The notes: a model not told the origin generated them from the sequence alone. DNA of 64,000 nt from JALZCH01 sp036387135 (GCA_036387135.1 DASVUH010000040.1:1-64000); one strand, 5' to 3'; shown: positions 50,871 to 60,122, counted from the first letter of the stretch. Numbers and translations: made by a program.

Positions 50871-52382
50871 ATGAATATTCAAGCAAGCACACGAAGTTTA
50901 CGCGAAACGGACGCGCCGGCACTGGTCGTCGCTGTTTTTAAAGACGAAAAAGCCGATTCGGGGCTTTTGCAGGAACTCGACGGATTGTCGAACGGCGTTC
51001 TGCGCTCTATTTTCGACGGCGAAGAAATGAAAGGCAAAGAAGGCGAAACCGCGTTCGTGCATCTGCCGCCAAACGAAAATTTGCGGGCAAATCGCCTGCT
51101 GCTGGTCGGCGCGGGCGCTAGAGAAGATTACAACGCCGTCAAAGTCGCCATCGTCGCCGGAATTGCGGCGCGCGCTCTTCGCGGAAAAAGCGTCAAACGT
51201 TTCGCTTTTGCGCCGCGCTGCGAAAACGACGATGCCGTCAAAGTCGCGCAAAACGCCGCGCAAGGCGCGATTACGAGCTTGTTTGAACTCGATAAATATC
51301 GCACCAAAGACCGTGAAGAGCGAATTATCGAAGGCTTCACGCTTGTCGTCGAAGGCGGCGATGAAAATGCTCTCAACAAAGGAATCGAGCGCGGCAAAAT
51401 CATCGGCGATTCGATGAATTTTACGCGCGATTTGTCGAACGAACCGGGCAATTATCTGACACCGACCGAGCTTGCCCGTCGCGCGCAGGAGATGGCGCAG
51501 GAAACCGGTTTGAAATGCGAGGTTTTGGAAGAAGCCGATTGCGAAAAACTCGGAATGGGTTCGTTTCTCTCGGTGGCTCGCGGTTCGGAAGAGCCTGCGA
51601 AATTTATCGTTCTGCGCTACGATCCGCAAGGCGGAAGCACTGTCGGAAACGGTAAATATCTCGCGCTCGTCGGCAAAGGCATCACGTTCGACACGGGCGG
51701 CATTTCTCTGAAAGACCCGGAAAATATGGACGCGATGAAATACGATATGACCGGCGGCGGAACGGTCGTCGGAACAATGCGCGCCATTGCTCTGCTTAAA
51801 CCTTCGATTTCGGTTCTGGGAGTCGTCGCGGCAACCGAAAATATGCCCGACGGAAAAGCCACGAAACCGGGCGACATCGTGAAAGCGATGAGCGGCAAAA
51901 CGATTGAAGTTTTAAACACCGACGCCGAAGGTCGTCTGGTTCTCGCCGATGCAGTTTATTACGCTAAAGAACAGGGCGCGACCGATATTATTGATATGGC
52001 GACGCTGACCGGCGCGGTAATTATCGCGCTCGGCGACATCAACACCGCCGTTTTAGGCGACCAGCCGCTGGTTGACGAAATCATCAATTCGGGCAAAGAA
52101 GTCGGTGAAAAATTCTGGCAGTTGCCGCTCGACCGCGAATATTTCGATTTGATCAAATCGCCCATCGCCGACATCAAAAACATCGGCGCGGGACGCAAAG
52201 CAGGAACGATTATCGGCGCGGCGTTTATCAAAGAATTCGCCGAAGACGTAAACTGGGCGCATCTCGACATCGCCGGAACCGCCTGGAACGACAGCGAACG
52301 CCCGCATCGCTCAAAAGGTCCGTCGGGCGTCTGCATTCGCACGATGATCAACATTGTCGAAAAACGCGCTAATGGGCAATAA
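50871..52382 (+). CDS. pepA: leucyl aminopeptidase (M17)
   Basis: 503 aa. C-terminal catalytic domain with KGITFDTGGISLKDPENMDAMKYDM (metal Lys/Asp) and the M17 signature NTDAEGRLVLADAVYYA, containing metal Asp and Glu. It removes N-terminal residues from peptides in the cytosol; PepA can also bind DNA. The N-terminal macro-like domain is present. A GGGGAAT run precedes the ATG. Confidence 0.97.
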   Translation: MNIQASTRSLRETDAPALVVAVFKDEKADSGLLQELDGLSNGVLRSIFDGEEMKGKEGETAFVHLPPNENLRANRLLLVGAGAREDYNAVKVAIVAGIAARALRGKSVKRFAFAPRCENDDAVKVAQNAAQGAITSLFELDKYRTKDREERIIEGFTLVVEGGDENALNKGIERGKIIGDSMNFTRDLSNEPGNYLTPTELARRAQEMAQETGLKCEVLEEADCEKLGMGSFLSVARGSEEPAKFIVLRYDPQGGSTVGNGKYLALVGKGITFDTGGISLKDPENMDAMKYDMTGGGTVVGTMRAIALLKPSISVLGVVAATENMPDGKATKPGDIVKAMSGKTIEVLNTDAEGRLVLADAVYYAKEQGATDIIDMATLTGAVIIALGDINTAVLGDQPLVDEIINSGKEVGEKFWQLPLDREYFDLIKSPIADIKNIGAGRKAGTIIGAAFIKEFAEDVNWAHLDIAGTAWNDSERPHRSKGPSGVCIRTMINIVEKRANGQ

Positions 52383-52397
52383 AACGAAAACGATTCA

Positions 52398-52463
52398 AAC
52401 AGGGATAAAAGTGATGAAGGGGATAATCTAATAATCATCCCCTTCATCACTTTTATCCCTGTT
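52398..52463. terminator. 27-bp perfect inverted repeat between convergent pepA and tatD
   Basis: Arms 52398-52424 and 52437-52463 are exact complements around a 12-nt loop. The arms themselves are built of nonamer-like units (AGGGATAAA, AGTGATGAA, GGGGATAAT). It touches the tatD stop codon and probably ends both transcripts; it also resembles the heptamer-type repeats of the window. Confidence 0.8.
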
Positions 52464-53256
52464 AATTTGTTTGTATTTTAAAAAGCCTAAAAAAGTTTTC
52501 CGTCGTCGCCCGCGCTAATTCTTCCAATTCAATGCCTTTAAATTCAGCCAGAAATTTCGCAGTTTCGACGACAAAAGCCGGTTCGTTTCGTTTTCCGCGC
52601 AAAGGAACGGGCGCAAGATACGGGCAATCGGTTTCGATCAGCAATTTTTCCACAGGAACAACGCGCGCCGCTTCGCGCAGATTATCGGCTTTTTTAAACG
52701 TCACGTTTCCGGCAAAAGAAATATAAAATCCGATTTTCATCAACTCTTCAGCCATTGCAGAAGTGCCGCCAAAACAATGCATCACGCCGCCCGCGAAATC
52801 CGGGCGCGAGCATTCTTCGGTTAAAATGTTCACGGTTTCGTCGTTTGCGTCGCGCGAGTGAATGATAATCGGCAAACTCAATTCACGCGCGATGCGAATT
52901 TGGCGTCGGAAAACCTGCTCTTGAATCTCGCGCGGGCTGTGGTCGTAATAAAAATCAAGCCCGATTTCGCCCCAAGCGACAACTTTCCGGCTCGATTTTG
53001 CCAGACTTATTAGCTGCCGTTCCGCTTGTTCGTCAAAAGTTTTGGCGTCGTGCGGGTGAATGCCGATTGCGGCAAAAATGTTTTCGTGTCGTTCGGCGAT
53101 TTCAATCGTTTGTTCAAAATTCCCGCTCGACGGCTCGCCAGTTCCGATTGAAAGCATAAATCGAACGTTAGCGTTTTCGGCGCGTTCGATAATCGCCGCG
53201 CGGTCTGCGTCGAAAGCCGAATCGGCGACGTGACAATGCGAATCTACTAAAATCAT
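52462..53256 (-). CDS. tatD: TatD family metal-dependent hydrolase
   Basis: 264 aa. Metal ligands: HxH in DSHCHVADSAFD near the N-terminus, and GEIGLDFYYDHSPREIQEQVF, IIIHSRDANDET, VMHCFGGT and IETDCPYLAPVPLRGKRNEP. These form a complete TatD TIM-barrel, a 3'-5' DNA/RNA nuclease family. It overlaps the next minus-strand gene by 4 bp, giving translational coupling. Confidence 0.96.
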   Translation of the reverse strand: MILVDSHCHVADSAFDADRAAIIERAENANVRFMLSIGTGEPSSGNFEQTIEIAERHENIFAAIGIHPHDAKTFDEQAERQLISLAKSSRKVVAWGEIGLDFYYDHSPREIQEQVFRRQIRIARELSLPIIIHSRDANDETVNILTEECSRPDFAGGVMHCFGGTSAMAEELMKIGFYISFAGNVTFKKADNLREAARVVPVEKLLIETDCPYLAPVPLRGKRNEPAFVVETAKFLAEFKGIELEELARATTENFFRLFKIQTN

Positions 53257-54977
53257 TTTTGAGCTTTAAAATTCAAAGTTTGTAAAACCTGCTCGACTGC
53301 CGCGAAATCTTTATCGTTTGCCGCGCCGATGACGAACATCAGCAAATGCCCTTTTCTTTTGCCGAAAATCTGCCGCTGCTTTTGCTTTCCTAACACAGTC
53401 TGAGTTTCAAAATCAAAACCGGCGAACGTTTCAGAGCCTAATTTAAACTCGTAAACGTTTTTGATGATTTTAAACTCTCTCTCTTTCGATTTCGACGTGG
53501 CGACGATTTCTTCTAAATTCGTTTCAGCGACTTGTTTGAGATTTCCGACCGGAATCTGAATTTTGCTTGCCGCCAGCAGAATCAATGCGTTGTCCGGCAA
53601 GCCGAACGCTTTTTTCGTTGCAAACAGCAAAAATTCGAAATTGTTTAATGATTTTTCGAGCAAAGCGTTCTTTTGCGCGTCGCCGGTTTGAACCTCCATC
53701 AATCCCGCAAACCGCACCGCCGAAGTTTCGTCTCGATTGGCTAAATTCCAGTCTTCCGGCAGAGCCAGCGAAAAACCGAAAAATTGATTTTGGTAAACGC
53801 CTTCCTCGTCAAATTCGCCCTTAAATTCGGCGGGGAGATTTTTAGCGGCTGTGGCGGTAACCGGCGGAACAAAGCCCGTTATTTGAAAAGAATCGAGAAA
53901 CCGAGCGGCGTTTTTTTCATAAAACTCGCCAATGTCTTTGCTCGTCTCACCGAGCGGAGAAACTGCAAATACCTGATAAAGCCGCTTACCGACAATAAAT
54001 AAACGCAGCCGAATTCTGGCTTCTTTTTCCGAGTCTTTGACGACAATTTCGCGCCCCAAATATTTTCCCGCAGAGACTTCTCTGACGCTTTCGACTTTTT
54101 GTTGCGGATTTTCCAGAAAGTAACCGAGCGAATTGTCATAAGCCGAATTCAAAACGTCCAAATTTTCAATCTTGTAAGCATAATCGGAAACCGCCACGCT
54201 AAACTCACCGCCTATATTATAAGCGGTAAAAAACAAGGATTTTTGTTTGGGATTTTGCGGATTCGGAAAAGCCGCTCTTTTCGAAACGCCGGGAAACACG
54301 ACTTTAAATTCCGCTTCCGCCGAAACAAATTCGCGCCAGACTGCCTCATAATTCGGCATCGGCGGCTTTTTCGGCGGAGCGCCGGTCAGTTGAAACGAAG
54401 CGAAAAACTTATCAATGTGTTCTTGCTGCGCTGTTTGTTGACGTTTTGAGACGGTCACGCTCAATTCATAAACCATTCCCTTAATTAAGAAAATGCGGGT
54501 TACGGTAATTGTCGTACCCGTATCATCGGAGATTATGCGCTCGCGCCCTAAATGCTCGCCGAGAAAAACGTCTCGTTCCCCGACAAGCTTTAAACTGGTT
54601 CCGACAAAATAAGATTCGCGTTTCTGGTCATAATAAGATTTCAGCTTTTCCGGCTCGCTGCCGTCGTAAAGATGCTCGCCGAAAAAAAGGTTGTAATAAA
54701 CGGCAGGCGTTTGTAAATAATAAGTTCCCGCATTAATCGGCGGCGACATTGCCGTCACATCAGCCGGTTTTTTAGGCTCGACGGGAATGCCTGGAAAAGA
54801 GATTTTAAATCCGCCCGCTTCGGAAACGGTTTCCCGCCAGGCTCCGGGCGTCCCCATTTCGGCGCCGCTGCGAATGATTGTTACAGCGCGGGGCGGTGGT
54901 TTTGGCGGACGGCGTTGAGAAAAAACAAGCGGAGCCGACGAAGCTAATAAAATAAAAATGAGGATTTTCGTTTTCAT
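53253..54977 (-). CDS. secreted protein with three tandem PsbP/DUF1795-like domains
   Basis: 574 aa, started at KTKILIFILLASSAPLVFSQ (signal peptide); the upstream ATG would add six residues. Three repeats can be aligned: GGFKISFPGIPV near 45, AEFKVVFPGVSKR near 230 and FGFSLALPEDWNL near 410. Each is followed by TYYLQ/FFTAY/VRFAG strands and, in the first two, KFFASFQLTG/RFLDSFQITG ends. These are small alpha/beta extracytoplasmic domains of unknown role. The gene is coupled to tatD downstream. Confidence 0.6.
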   Translation of the reverse strand: MKTKILIFILLASSAPLVFSQRRPPKPPPRAVTIIRSGAEMGTPGAWRETVSEAGGFKISFPGIPVEPKKPADVTAMSPPINAGTYYLQTPAVYYNLFFGEHLYDGSEPEKLKSYYDQKRESYFVGTSLKLVGERDVFLGEHLGRERIISDDTGTTITVTRIFLIKGMVYELSVTVSKRQQTAQQEHIDKFFASFQLTGAPPKKPPMPNYEAVWREFVSAEAEFKVVFPGVSKRAAFPNPQNPKQKSLFFTAYNIGGEFSVAVSDYAYKIENLDVLNSAYDNSLGYFLENPQQKVESVREVSAGKYLGREIVVKDSEKEARIRLRLFIVGKRLYQVFAVSPLGETSKDIGEFYEKNAARFLDSFQITGFVPPVTATAAKNLPAEFKGEFDEEGVYQNQFFGFSLALPEDWNLANRDETSAVRFAGLMEVQTGDAQKNALLEKSLNNFEFLLFATKKAFGLPDNALILLAASKIQIPVGNLKQVAETNLEEIVATSKSKEREFKIIKNVYEFKLGSETFAGFDFETQTVLGKQKQRQIFGKRKGHLLMFVIGAANDKDFAAVEQVLQTLNFKAQK

Positions 54978-55009
54978 AGCGAGTTTTAAGAACAAATCAT
55001 CAATCTAAA

Positions 55010-56332
55010 CTAACTGTCACAACTGCAATCGCAGCAATCACAACTATCGCACGAACAACAACAATCGCCCCCACAACAATCACCGCAATCACAGCAACAT
55101 TCGCAACCATCGCACCAGCCGCCTTCACCAGCCGCGCCCTGAGCTTTTTTCTTTCTCCCTTCTTTCGTCAACAGTTCTTCGGGATTTTCGAGGAAAATCG
55201 CTTTCGGCAAAGCTAAAATTGTGCCGAACGCCGCGCCCAAAAACATTAAATTAAAACCAAGCTCATAACATTCGCGCCAATTTCTAGTCTCGCGTGCTTG
55301 CGCCGGCGTGAGAAAAGCGACGACCAAAACCGCCGCAAACGCAAACGGCAATTGCCACCAGGCAGAAGTTTCGGTCAATTCCCTGCTTCGCCGAACTGCA
55401 CCGGCAAAACGGTCACGAATGGTTTTACGGCGTTTTGTCTGGCAAACATCTTGGGCAAGCGGCAGGGATTTGCGGAAACTGCGCGACAGGTTTTCATTCA
55501 GACGCAAGGCAAAAAGCTTTGCTTTACCCGCTTCCAGCGGTAATTGATGCAAAATTTCCGCAATTTCGCTTTCTTTTCGGCGCAACAAATTTTCGACTTT
55601 GCCGCGAATCACGCGAGACAATCCGGCATTTTTCAAATCAAAAGCCGCGCGAATCGCGTTAAACTCGCCGCGCCGAAAATCATTTTCGTAATCCTCGAAA
55701 GCATCGAGCAAATAAACAATCTCGCCGAAAGCCGCGCCGAGAGCCGACATTTCGCTTTGCAAATGGTCTCTGCCGATTAATTTTGCCCCGTAACCGAAAA
55801 ACAAAGCCGTCGCCCGCGCGGTTGGTTCGGCTAGATAAAACAAAACAGCATCCCTGCTTTCAATAAAGTTTTCGGCTTCGCGTTCTGCTTGTAAGCGCGG
55901 CAAATCTTTTAATTCTGCAACCGGAAAATCCCACGCTTTTAATTGCTTTTCAGCCCGTCGAAAAGATTTGTCAAAAAATCTGCCGATGGCGCTCCACGCT
56001 CGGTTTGTGGAATCTTCGATACGGTCGCCAATTTTAAATTCGGCTAAAACGACATTTGCGGTTGCCGCAATTTGGAGCGGAAGCGGCATTTCCGCTGATG
56101 ATTTGGGTTTTGCCAGACAATTGTAGCTTTTTAAAGCTCGACCGAAATCTGGCTTTTCGGAAAGCGCCATCAAAATTTCAGCCAGAAAAACCGTGTCGTG
56201 ATTGAGCAAAGCGCGCGTTTTCTGCCCGTAAAGACTCCCCAAAGTCTTACAAGTCCCACAATAATGCAGCCGTCTTTCGTTTCGCTGTTCCGCCGTCAAA
56301 CTGCAACGCTTTGCGCGCATCAAACCGAACAT
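55010..56332 (-). CDS. DUF5685 family protein with cysteine-rich tail
   Basis: 440 aa. The N-terminus MFGLMRAKRCSLTAEQRNERRLHYCGTCKTLG is the DUF5685 signature with a CxxC pair. A helical middle (about 60-310) and two hydrophobic segments near 340-385 follow. The last 34 residues contain 17 Cys, separated by Asp, Gly and Ser, reminiscent of metallothionein-like metal ligation. Function unknown; the helical region resembles trans-isoprenyl-synthase-like folds, which is weak inference. It is 29 bp from the metG gene. Confidence 0.75.
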   Translation of the reverse strand: MFGLMRAKRCSLTAEQRNERRLHYCGTCKTLGSLYGQKTRALLNHDTVFLAEILMALSEKPDFGRALKSYNCLAKPKSSAEMPLPLQIAATANVVLAEFKIGDRIEDSTNRAWSAIGRFFDKSFRRAEKQLKAWDFPVAELKDLPRLQAEREAENFIESRDAVLFYLAEPTARATALFFGYGAKLIGRDHLQSEMSALGAAFGEIVYLLDAFEDYENDFRRGEFNAIRAAFDLKNAGLSRVIRGKVENLLRRKESEIAEILHQLPLEAGKAKLFALRLNENLSRSFRKSLPLAQDVCQTKRRKTIRDRFAGAVRRSRELTETSAWWQLPFAFAAVLVVAFLTPAQARETRNWRECYELGFNLMFLGAAFGTILALPKAIFLENPEELLTKEGRKKKAQGAAGEGGWCDGCECCCDCGDCCGGDCCCSCDSCDCCDCSCDS

Positions 56333-56361
56333 AGAAGTTTTCCTTCTCCTACTTGCATAAC

Positions 56362-58437
56362 TTATTTCAATCGGGCGCCGATTTTAACGTCTTCCAGAAA
56401 CGCCGCGAGAGCGGGTGTGTCTTCTTCATTTAAAGAAGCGGCGCAAACCATTCCCTGCGATTCGAGTCCCCGCATTTTGCGGGGTTTCAGATTTGCGACG
56501 ACTACGACTTTTCTGCCAATTAATTTTTCCGGTTCGTAATATTCTGCTAGTCCGGCGAGAATTTGGCGTGGTTTTTCTTCGCCCAGATCAATTTCAAATC
56601 TGAGCAGTTTATCCGATTTCGGAATGCGCTCGGCTACTTTGATTTCGCCGACGCGCAGTTCGACTTTGAGAAAATCGTCAATCGTGATGAATTGATCTTC
56701 GTTCGTTGTTCGTTGTTCGTTGTTCGTTGTTTGCGTTTCAGACTTCTGATCACTGCTCACTGCTGACTGCTCACTGTTTTTCTGTATTTCGTCCATAATT
56801 TTCTTCTTATCCAATCGCGGAAATAAAGGCTCGATTTCGCCGATTTTTGTTCCGGCGGAAAGCTCGCCCCATTTTAAATTTTCGGGATTTGTTTCGGAAA
56901 CCTCTCCGGTCAAACCGATTTGACGATAAATCTGGCGGCTCGTTTCCGGCATCACCGGGTACAGCAAAACCGATAGCCAGCGCAGAGTTTCGACGGCGCG
57001 AAACAAAACGGTGTTGAGCGTTTCGCGTTGATTTTCGTCTTTGACGAGTTCCCAGGGTTTGGCGTCGGAAATCATTTTGTCGGCGCGGGCAATCACCGTC
57101 CAGGCTGTTTCGAGCGCGCGGTGAAGCTCGAAATCGTCAAACTGTCGCAGAAAATCGGCGCGCGCCGCCTCCAAAACTTTCGCCATTTCCTGCGCGTCCG
57201 GGTTGATTCCGGCGCGTTTGGCGTAAATAAAATTCTGATCGTGAATCGTTCCGTCGGGAATCGCGCCGTCGCAATATCTTTGAATCATCGTCAGCGTGCG
57301 CGACGACAAATTGCCCAAACCGCTCGCCAAATCGGAATTTGTGCGCTCAACGAGCGTTTCGTAACCGAATTTCCCGTCCTGACCGAAAGCCATTTCGCGC
57401 AGAGCGAAATAGCGCACGGCGTCAACCGGAAAATGCTGTTTTAGAATCGCGGGTTTGATGACGTTTCCCAATGTTTTGCCCATTTTGCGACCTTCGGCGT
57501 CGTTCAACATTCCGTGCGCGAAAACCGCGTCGGGCAATTTCAATTCGGCGGCGAGCAAAAACGACCACCAGTAAACCGTGTGAAAACGCAAAATGTCTTT
57601 GCCGACGAGATGAACGACCGATTGCCAGTATTTTTCAAAACCGACGGCGGAGCGTTCTTCGTTTCCGTAACCGATTGCCGTGATGTAATTTGAAAGCGCG
57701 TCAACCCACAAATAAATTGTATGATTCGGATCGTCCGGCACGGGAATTCCCCACGAAACCGCTGATTTCAGACGCGAAACCGACAAATCCTGCAAACCCT
57801 GTTTGATAAAAGCGATTGTCTCGTTGCGACGCGCTTCGGGGCGGATTCTGTTTGGATTTTCTTCAATGATTTTTAATAAAGTCTCGTCGTAATCCGACAG
57901 ACGGAAAAAATAACTTTCTTCTTCAACGCGGTCGAGCGGCGTCAGATGAATCAAACAATGCGGCGCTTCATCGGGATTTTCGGGTTTTTGATATTCGTTT
58001 TCGGTTTTAAACGCGGCGCAGGCGGCGCAAAACCAACCGGCATAAAAACCTTTGTAAATCGGCTCATTGCCTTTCGGAGTTTTTCCCGCCGCGATATTTC
58101 GCCACAGATTTTGTACGCCTTCATAATGAAACGGCTCGGTCGTCCGCATAAAAATGTCGTAACCGCCGTTTTCCTTGGAGATGCCGAAATCGGCGAGCAT
58201 TTTTTTCAACTCGCCCGAAACATAATCAACCTGTTCTTTCGGCGTTCTGCCGTTTTTTTCCGCCGCTCGCTCGATGTTGATGCCGTGTTCGTCTGTTCCG
58301 GTTAAAAAATAAGTGTCAAATTCGCGCTGGCGTTTATGTCTGGCAATCGTGTCGGCGACAATCGTCGTGTAAAGATGCCCCAGATGCGGCAAGCTGTTGG
58401 CGTAATAAATCGGAGTTGTAATATAAAACGTTTTCAT
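56362..58437 (-). CDS. metG: methionyl-tRNA synthetase
   Basis: 691 aa with C-terminal tRNA-binding domain. HIGH-like PHLGHLYT near the start, zinc-binding WFCAACAAF, and a KMSKS loop that reads KMGKT (GRKMGKTLGN), a tolerated variant. The anticodon-binding domain covers about 400-540. Residues about 590-691 form an EMAP/tRNA-binding OB fold (VELRVGEIKVAERIPKSDKLLRFE). The linker between them (about 555-585) is SEQSAVSSDQ and TTNNEQRTTNEDQ, encoded by heptamer repeats. Confidence 0.97.
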   Translation of the reverse strand: MKTFYITTPIYYANSLPHLGHLYTTIVADTIARHKRQREFDTYFLTGTDEHGINIERAAEKNGRTPKEQVDYVSGELKKMLADFGISKENGGYDIFMRTTEPFHYEGVQNLWRNIAAGKTPKGNEPIYKGFYAGWFCAACAAFKTENEYQKPENPDEAPHCLIHLTPLDRVEEESYFFRLSDYDETLLKIIEENPNRIRPEARRNETIAFIKQGLQDLSVSRLKSAVSWGIPVPDDPNHTIYLWVDALSNYITAIGYGNEERSAVGFEKYWQSVVHLVGKDILRFHTVYWWSFLLAAELKLPDAVFAHGMLNDAEGRKMGKTLGNVIKPAILKQHFPVDAVRYFALREMAFGQDGKFGYETLVERTNSDLASGLGNLSSRTLTMIQRYCDGAIPDGTIHDQNFIYAKRAGINPDAQEMAKVLEAARADFLRQFDDFELHRALETAWTVIARADKMISDAKPWELVKDENQRETLNTVLFRAVETLRWLSVLLYPVMPETSRQIYRQIGLTGEVSETNPENLKWGELSAGTKIGEIEPLFPRLDKKKIMDEIQKNSEQSAVSSDQKSETQTTNNEQRTTNEDQFITIDDFLKVELRVGEIKVAERIPKSDKLLRFEIDLGEEKPRQILAGLAEYYEPEKLIGRKVVVVANLKPRKMRGLESQGMVCAASLNEEDTPALAAFLEDVKIGARLK
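56698..56776. repeat. two heptamer arrays inside metG
   Basis: Four GTTCGTT-type heptamers (56701-56728) and four to five CTGCTCA-type heptamers (from 56747) lie in the reading frame. They encode the polar linker before the C-terminal tRNA-binding domain. The AACGAAC family also occurs at the left end of the window. Confidence 0.75.
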
Positions 58438-58753
58438 AAAAAGAAAGATTATCTAAATATCGGTCAACAAAAGCAAAAGCTAAAAAATCGACAAATATTC
58501 AACTCGAAAAAAACAGGCTGGCTTTGTCAGGGGATTTTCCGGTAAGCAACTCAAAAGTCTATTGTTAATTCCTTTATGCCGATTTGCAACGTCTTACTTT
58601 CAGACACGGCATAAAAAGATTCTTTTTTGTATAATTTTGAACAGAAGTTTATACTAAATCAGTTCATACTGAACGAACTTAGCATCTCAATAGTGCATTG
58701 GTTATATTTGTAATCTTAACTGGCTAATTCTCCTCTAACGTCATATTTATATA
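58438..58753. other. gene-free AT-rich stretch, candidate small RNA
   Basis: Upstream of metG on the minus strand. No ORF with a ribosome site is seen. A plus-strand terminator at 58754 has no plus-strand gene upstream, so a small RNA of up to about 250 nt could end there. Confidence 0.35.
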
Positions 58754-58788
58754 GAGAACGTATGTGTTGATACGTTCTCATTTTTTTT
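58754..58788 (+). terminator. Rho-independent terminator, plus strand
   Basis: GAGAACGTAT pairs with ATACGTTCTC around GTGTTG, followed by A and eight T. It could also support termination of the minus-strand receiver gene, but the U run is on the plus strand. Confidence 0.75.
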
Positions 58789-58826
58789 ATCTCAATTTCA
58801 GAATTTAGTCGTCTATTTCATTTTAA

Positions 58827-59234
58827 TTAACCTTCGGGCGAAGATTTCCGAGCTTTGGAAATATCAATCCATTTAGCGACGTGGTCTGCGACGTGAGCAA
58901 TGTCGTTTGGTTTTATCAGGTAATCGTTTGCTCCTGCTTTCATTGCTTCTTCTTTTTCTTTGGCGAATGCCCGACCGGAATAAAATAGAATCGGCGTCTC
59001 TTTATCAAGCTCTCGAATTGCCAGACAAAGGCTGACGCCCGAAACATCGGGAAATGTATGATCAAGCAAATACAGGTCAAACCGCTCGCCGCTTTCCAGG
59101 ATTTGATAAGCCTTTTCGCCGCAGGCAGCGGAAGTAATTTCAAATCCAGCATTTCTGAGCATAAATTCCATCAGAATTCTGGTGTCGTCGTGGTCTTCGA
59201 CGTAAAGAATGTGACCTTTTACGGAGGTTTCCAT
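58827..59234 (-). CDS. CheY-like single-domain response regulator
   Basis: 135 aa. Complete receiver: acidic E13/D14 (YVEDHDD), phospho-acceptor D58 (LYLLDHTFPD), S85 (ILFYSGRA) and K107 (DYLIKPND). No output domain. It is closest in style to the 11982 receiver, with the same KPND ending. No kinase is adjacent. Confidence 0.92.
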   Translation of the reverse strand: METSVKGHILYVEDHDDTRILMEFMLRNAGFEITSAACGEKAYQILESGERFDLYLLDHTFPDVSGVSLCLAIRELDKETPILFYSGRAFAKEKEEAMKAGANDYLIKPNDIAHVADHVAKWIDISKARKSSPEG

Positions 59235-59464
59235 ATTTTTATAAAAACGTTTGATTAGAAGTGAAGTCCCAAGTGTGAAACAAGCAGCGTGATGCTATCA
59301 AAGACCAATTGATTTGTCACGTTAAAAAAACGTTACTATTGTGAAGATTTTTTATTGCAACCTCTGTTAAAAGCCTGCATCTAAGTCAGTCCTGGGGGTG
59401 ATAATTTATGATAAATAAACACAACACAGGAGCGGATAACTAAACCGTTCCGAATTAATCTAGA

Positions 59465-59500
59465 AAAAGCGGCATATTTCGGTATGCCGCTTTTATTTTG
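59465..59500 (+). terminator. Rho-independent terminator
   Basis: AAAAGCGGCATA pairs with TATGCCGCTTTT around TTTCGG, followed by ATTTT. No plus-strand gene of ordinary size precedes it. Confidence 0.75.
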
Positions 59501-59573
59501 GCTTTAAATCCCTTCTTCGGAATTAATGTTTCCGTTCCCGTACTCATTGCGGAGCATGGCATATATCTAAAGT

Positions 59574-59609
59574 TTAAAAGCCGATAAGAGCAATCTTATC
59601 GGCTTTTAA
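59574..59609. terminator. hairpin, probable terminator of the 59666 gene
   Basis: 16-bp perfect arms (TTAAAAGCCGATAAGA and complement) around GCAA, 57 bp after the stop of the minus-strand small protein gene. A/T runs are on both sides. Confidence 0.7.
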
Positions 59610-59665
59610 TTTGTTTGTTATTTGGTTTATCCGTCGGAGCAGTTCTTGATTATTAGAACCGAGTA

Positions 59666-59884
59666 TTAACGAGATTTTAATTTCTCCAAATGCTCTTGCA
59701 GAATTTGGATTACCTTTTCGGCTTCTGCTCCGTTCAGATACATATTTTGCCATTGCGAGCCGTTATGAGTTATTTGCAAAGCAAATTCTCCTGTTTGATT
59801 TGAATTCGATGTTTCACTGATTTGAACTTTGAATCTATCGGCTCGGTGTTGAGCCATAGCTTTTTTCACTGCTTCATCTGCCAT
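59666..59884 (-). CDS. small protein of unknown function
   Basis: 72 aa. A charged N-terminus (ADEAVKKAMAQHRADRF), a two- or three-strand middle (KVQISETSN, GEFALQITHNGSQWQNMYL) and a C-terminal helix (AEAEKVIQILQEHLEKLKS). GAAAGGGAAC before the ATG is a good ribosome site. No family is recognised; a small DNA- or protein-binding fold is possible. Confidence 0.6.
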   Translation of the reverse strand: MADEAVKKAMAQHRADRFKVQISETSNSNQTGEFALQITHNGSQWQNMYLNGAEAEKVIQILQEHLEKLKSR

Positions 59885-60030
59885 TTATATGTTCCCTTTC
59901 TGGGGAGAATGTTCTAAATGAAGTATAAAGCATAAAAGCAGCAAAATTCATACTCTGGAATGATAGTCTATGTATAAGACTTAAATAAATTAAAATTGAG
60001 CACAAATAAAATGTCGCATTTCGCCTCGCG

Positions 60031-60122
60031 TTTGACAGGTTTTCCCGCAATTGGCTATCTTAAAAGCTCGCTTTTGCGTCTGTTCGCAGGCGAATTTAAC
60101 GGGTATAGGCACTTAGCTCAGT
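60031..60122 (+). repeat. 92-bp direct repeat (copy 1) of the tRNA-Val promoter and 5' end
   Basis: About 90% identical to 62531-62622 (nine mismatches by eye), and identical over the last 37 bases, which include the first 16 of the tRNA. It marks the left side of the AT-rich insert. Confidence 0.85.
60032..60060 (+). promoter_or_regulatory. promoter of the truncated tRNA-Val copy
   Basis: TTGACA, 17-bp spacer, CTATCT. It is the counterpart of the intact tRNA-Val promoter exactly 2500 bp to the right; the -35 and spacer length are conserved. Confidence 0.65.

Larger units (their letters stand above)
59235..59665. other. 431-bp gene-free region with two hairpins
   Basis: It contains a possible 11-codon frame (59408-59443, MINKHNTGADN) after a GGGGGTG ribosome-site-like sequence, then two terminator-like hairpins. 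A short RNA or mini-gene transcribed on the plus strand is possible; evidence is only structural. Confidence 0.35.
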
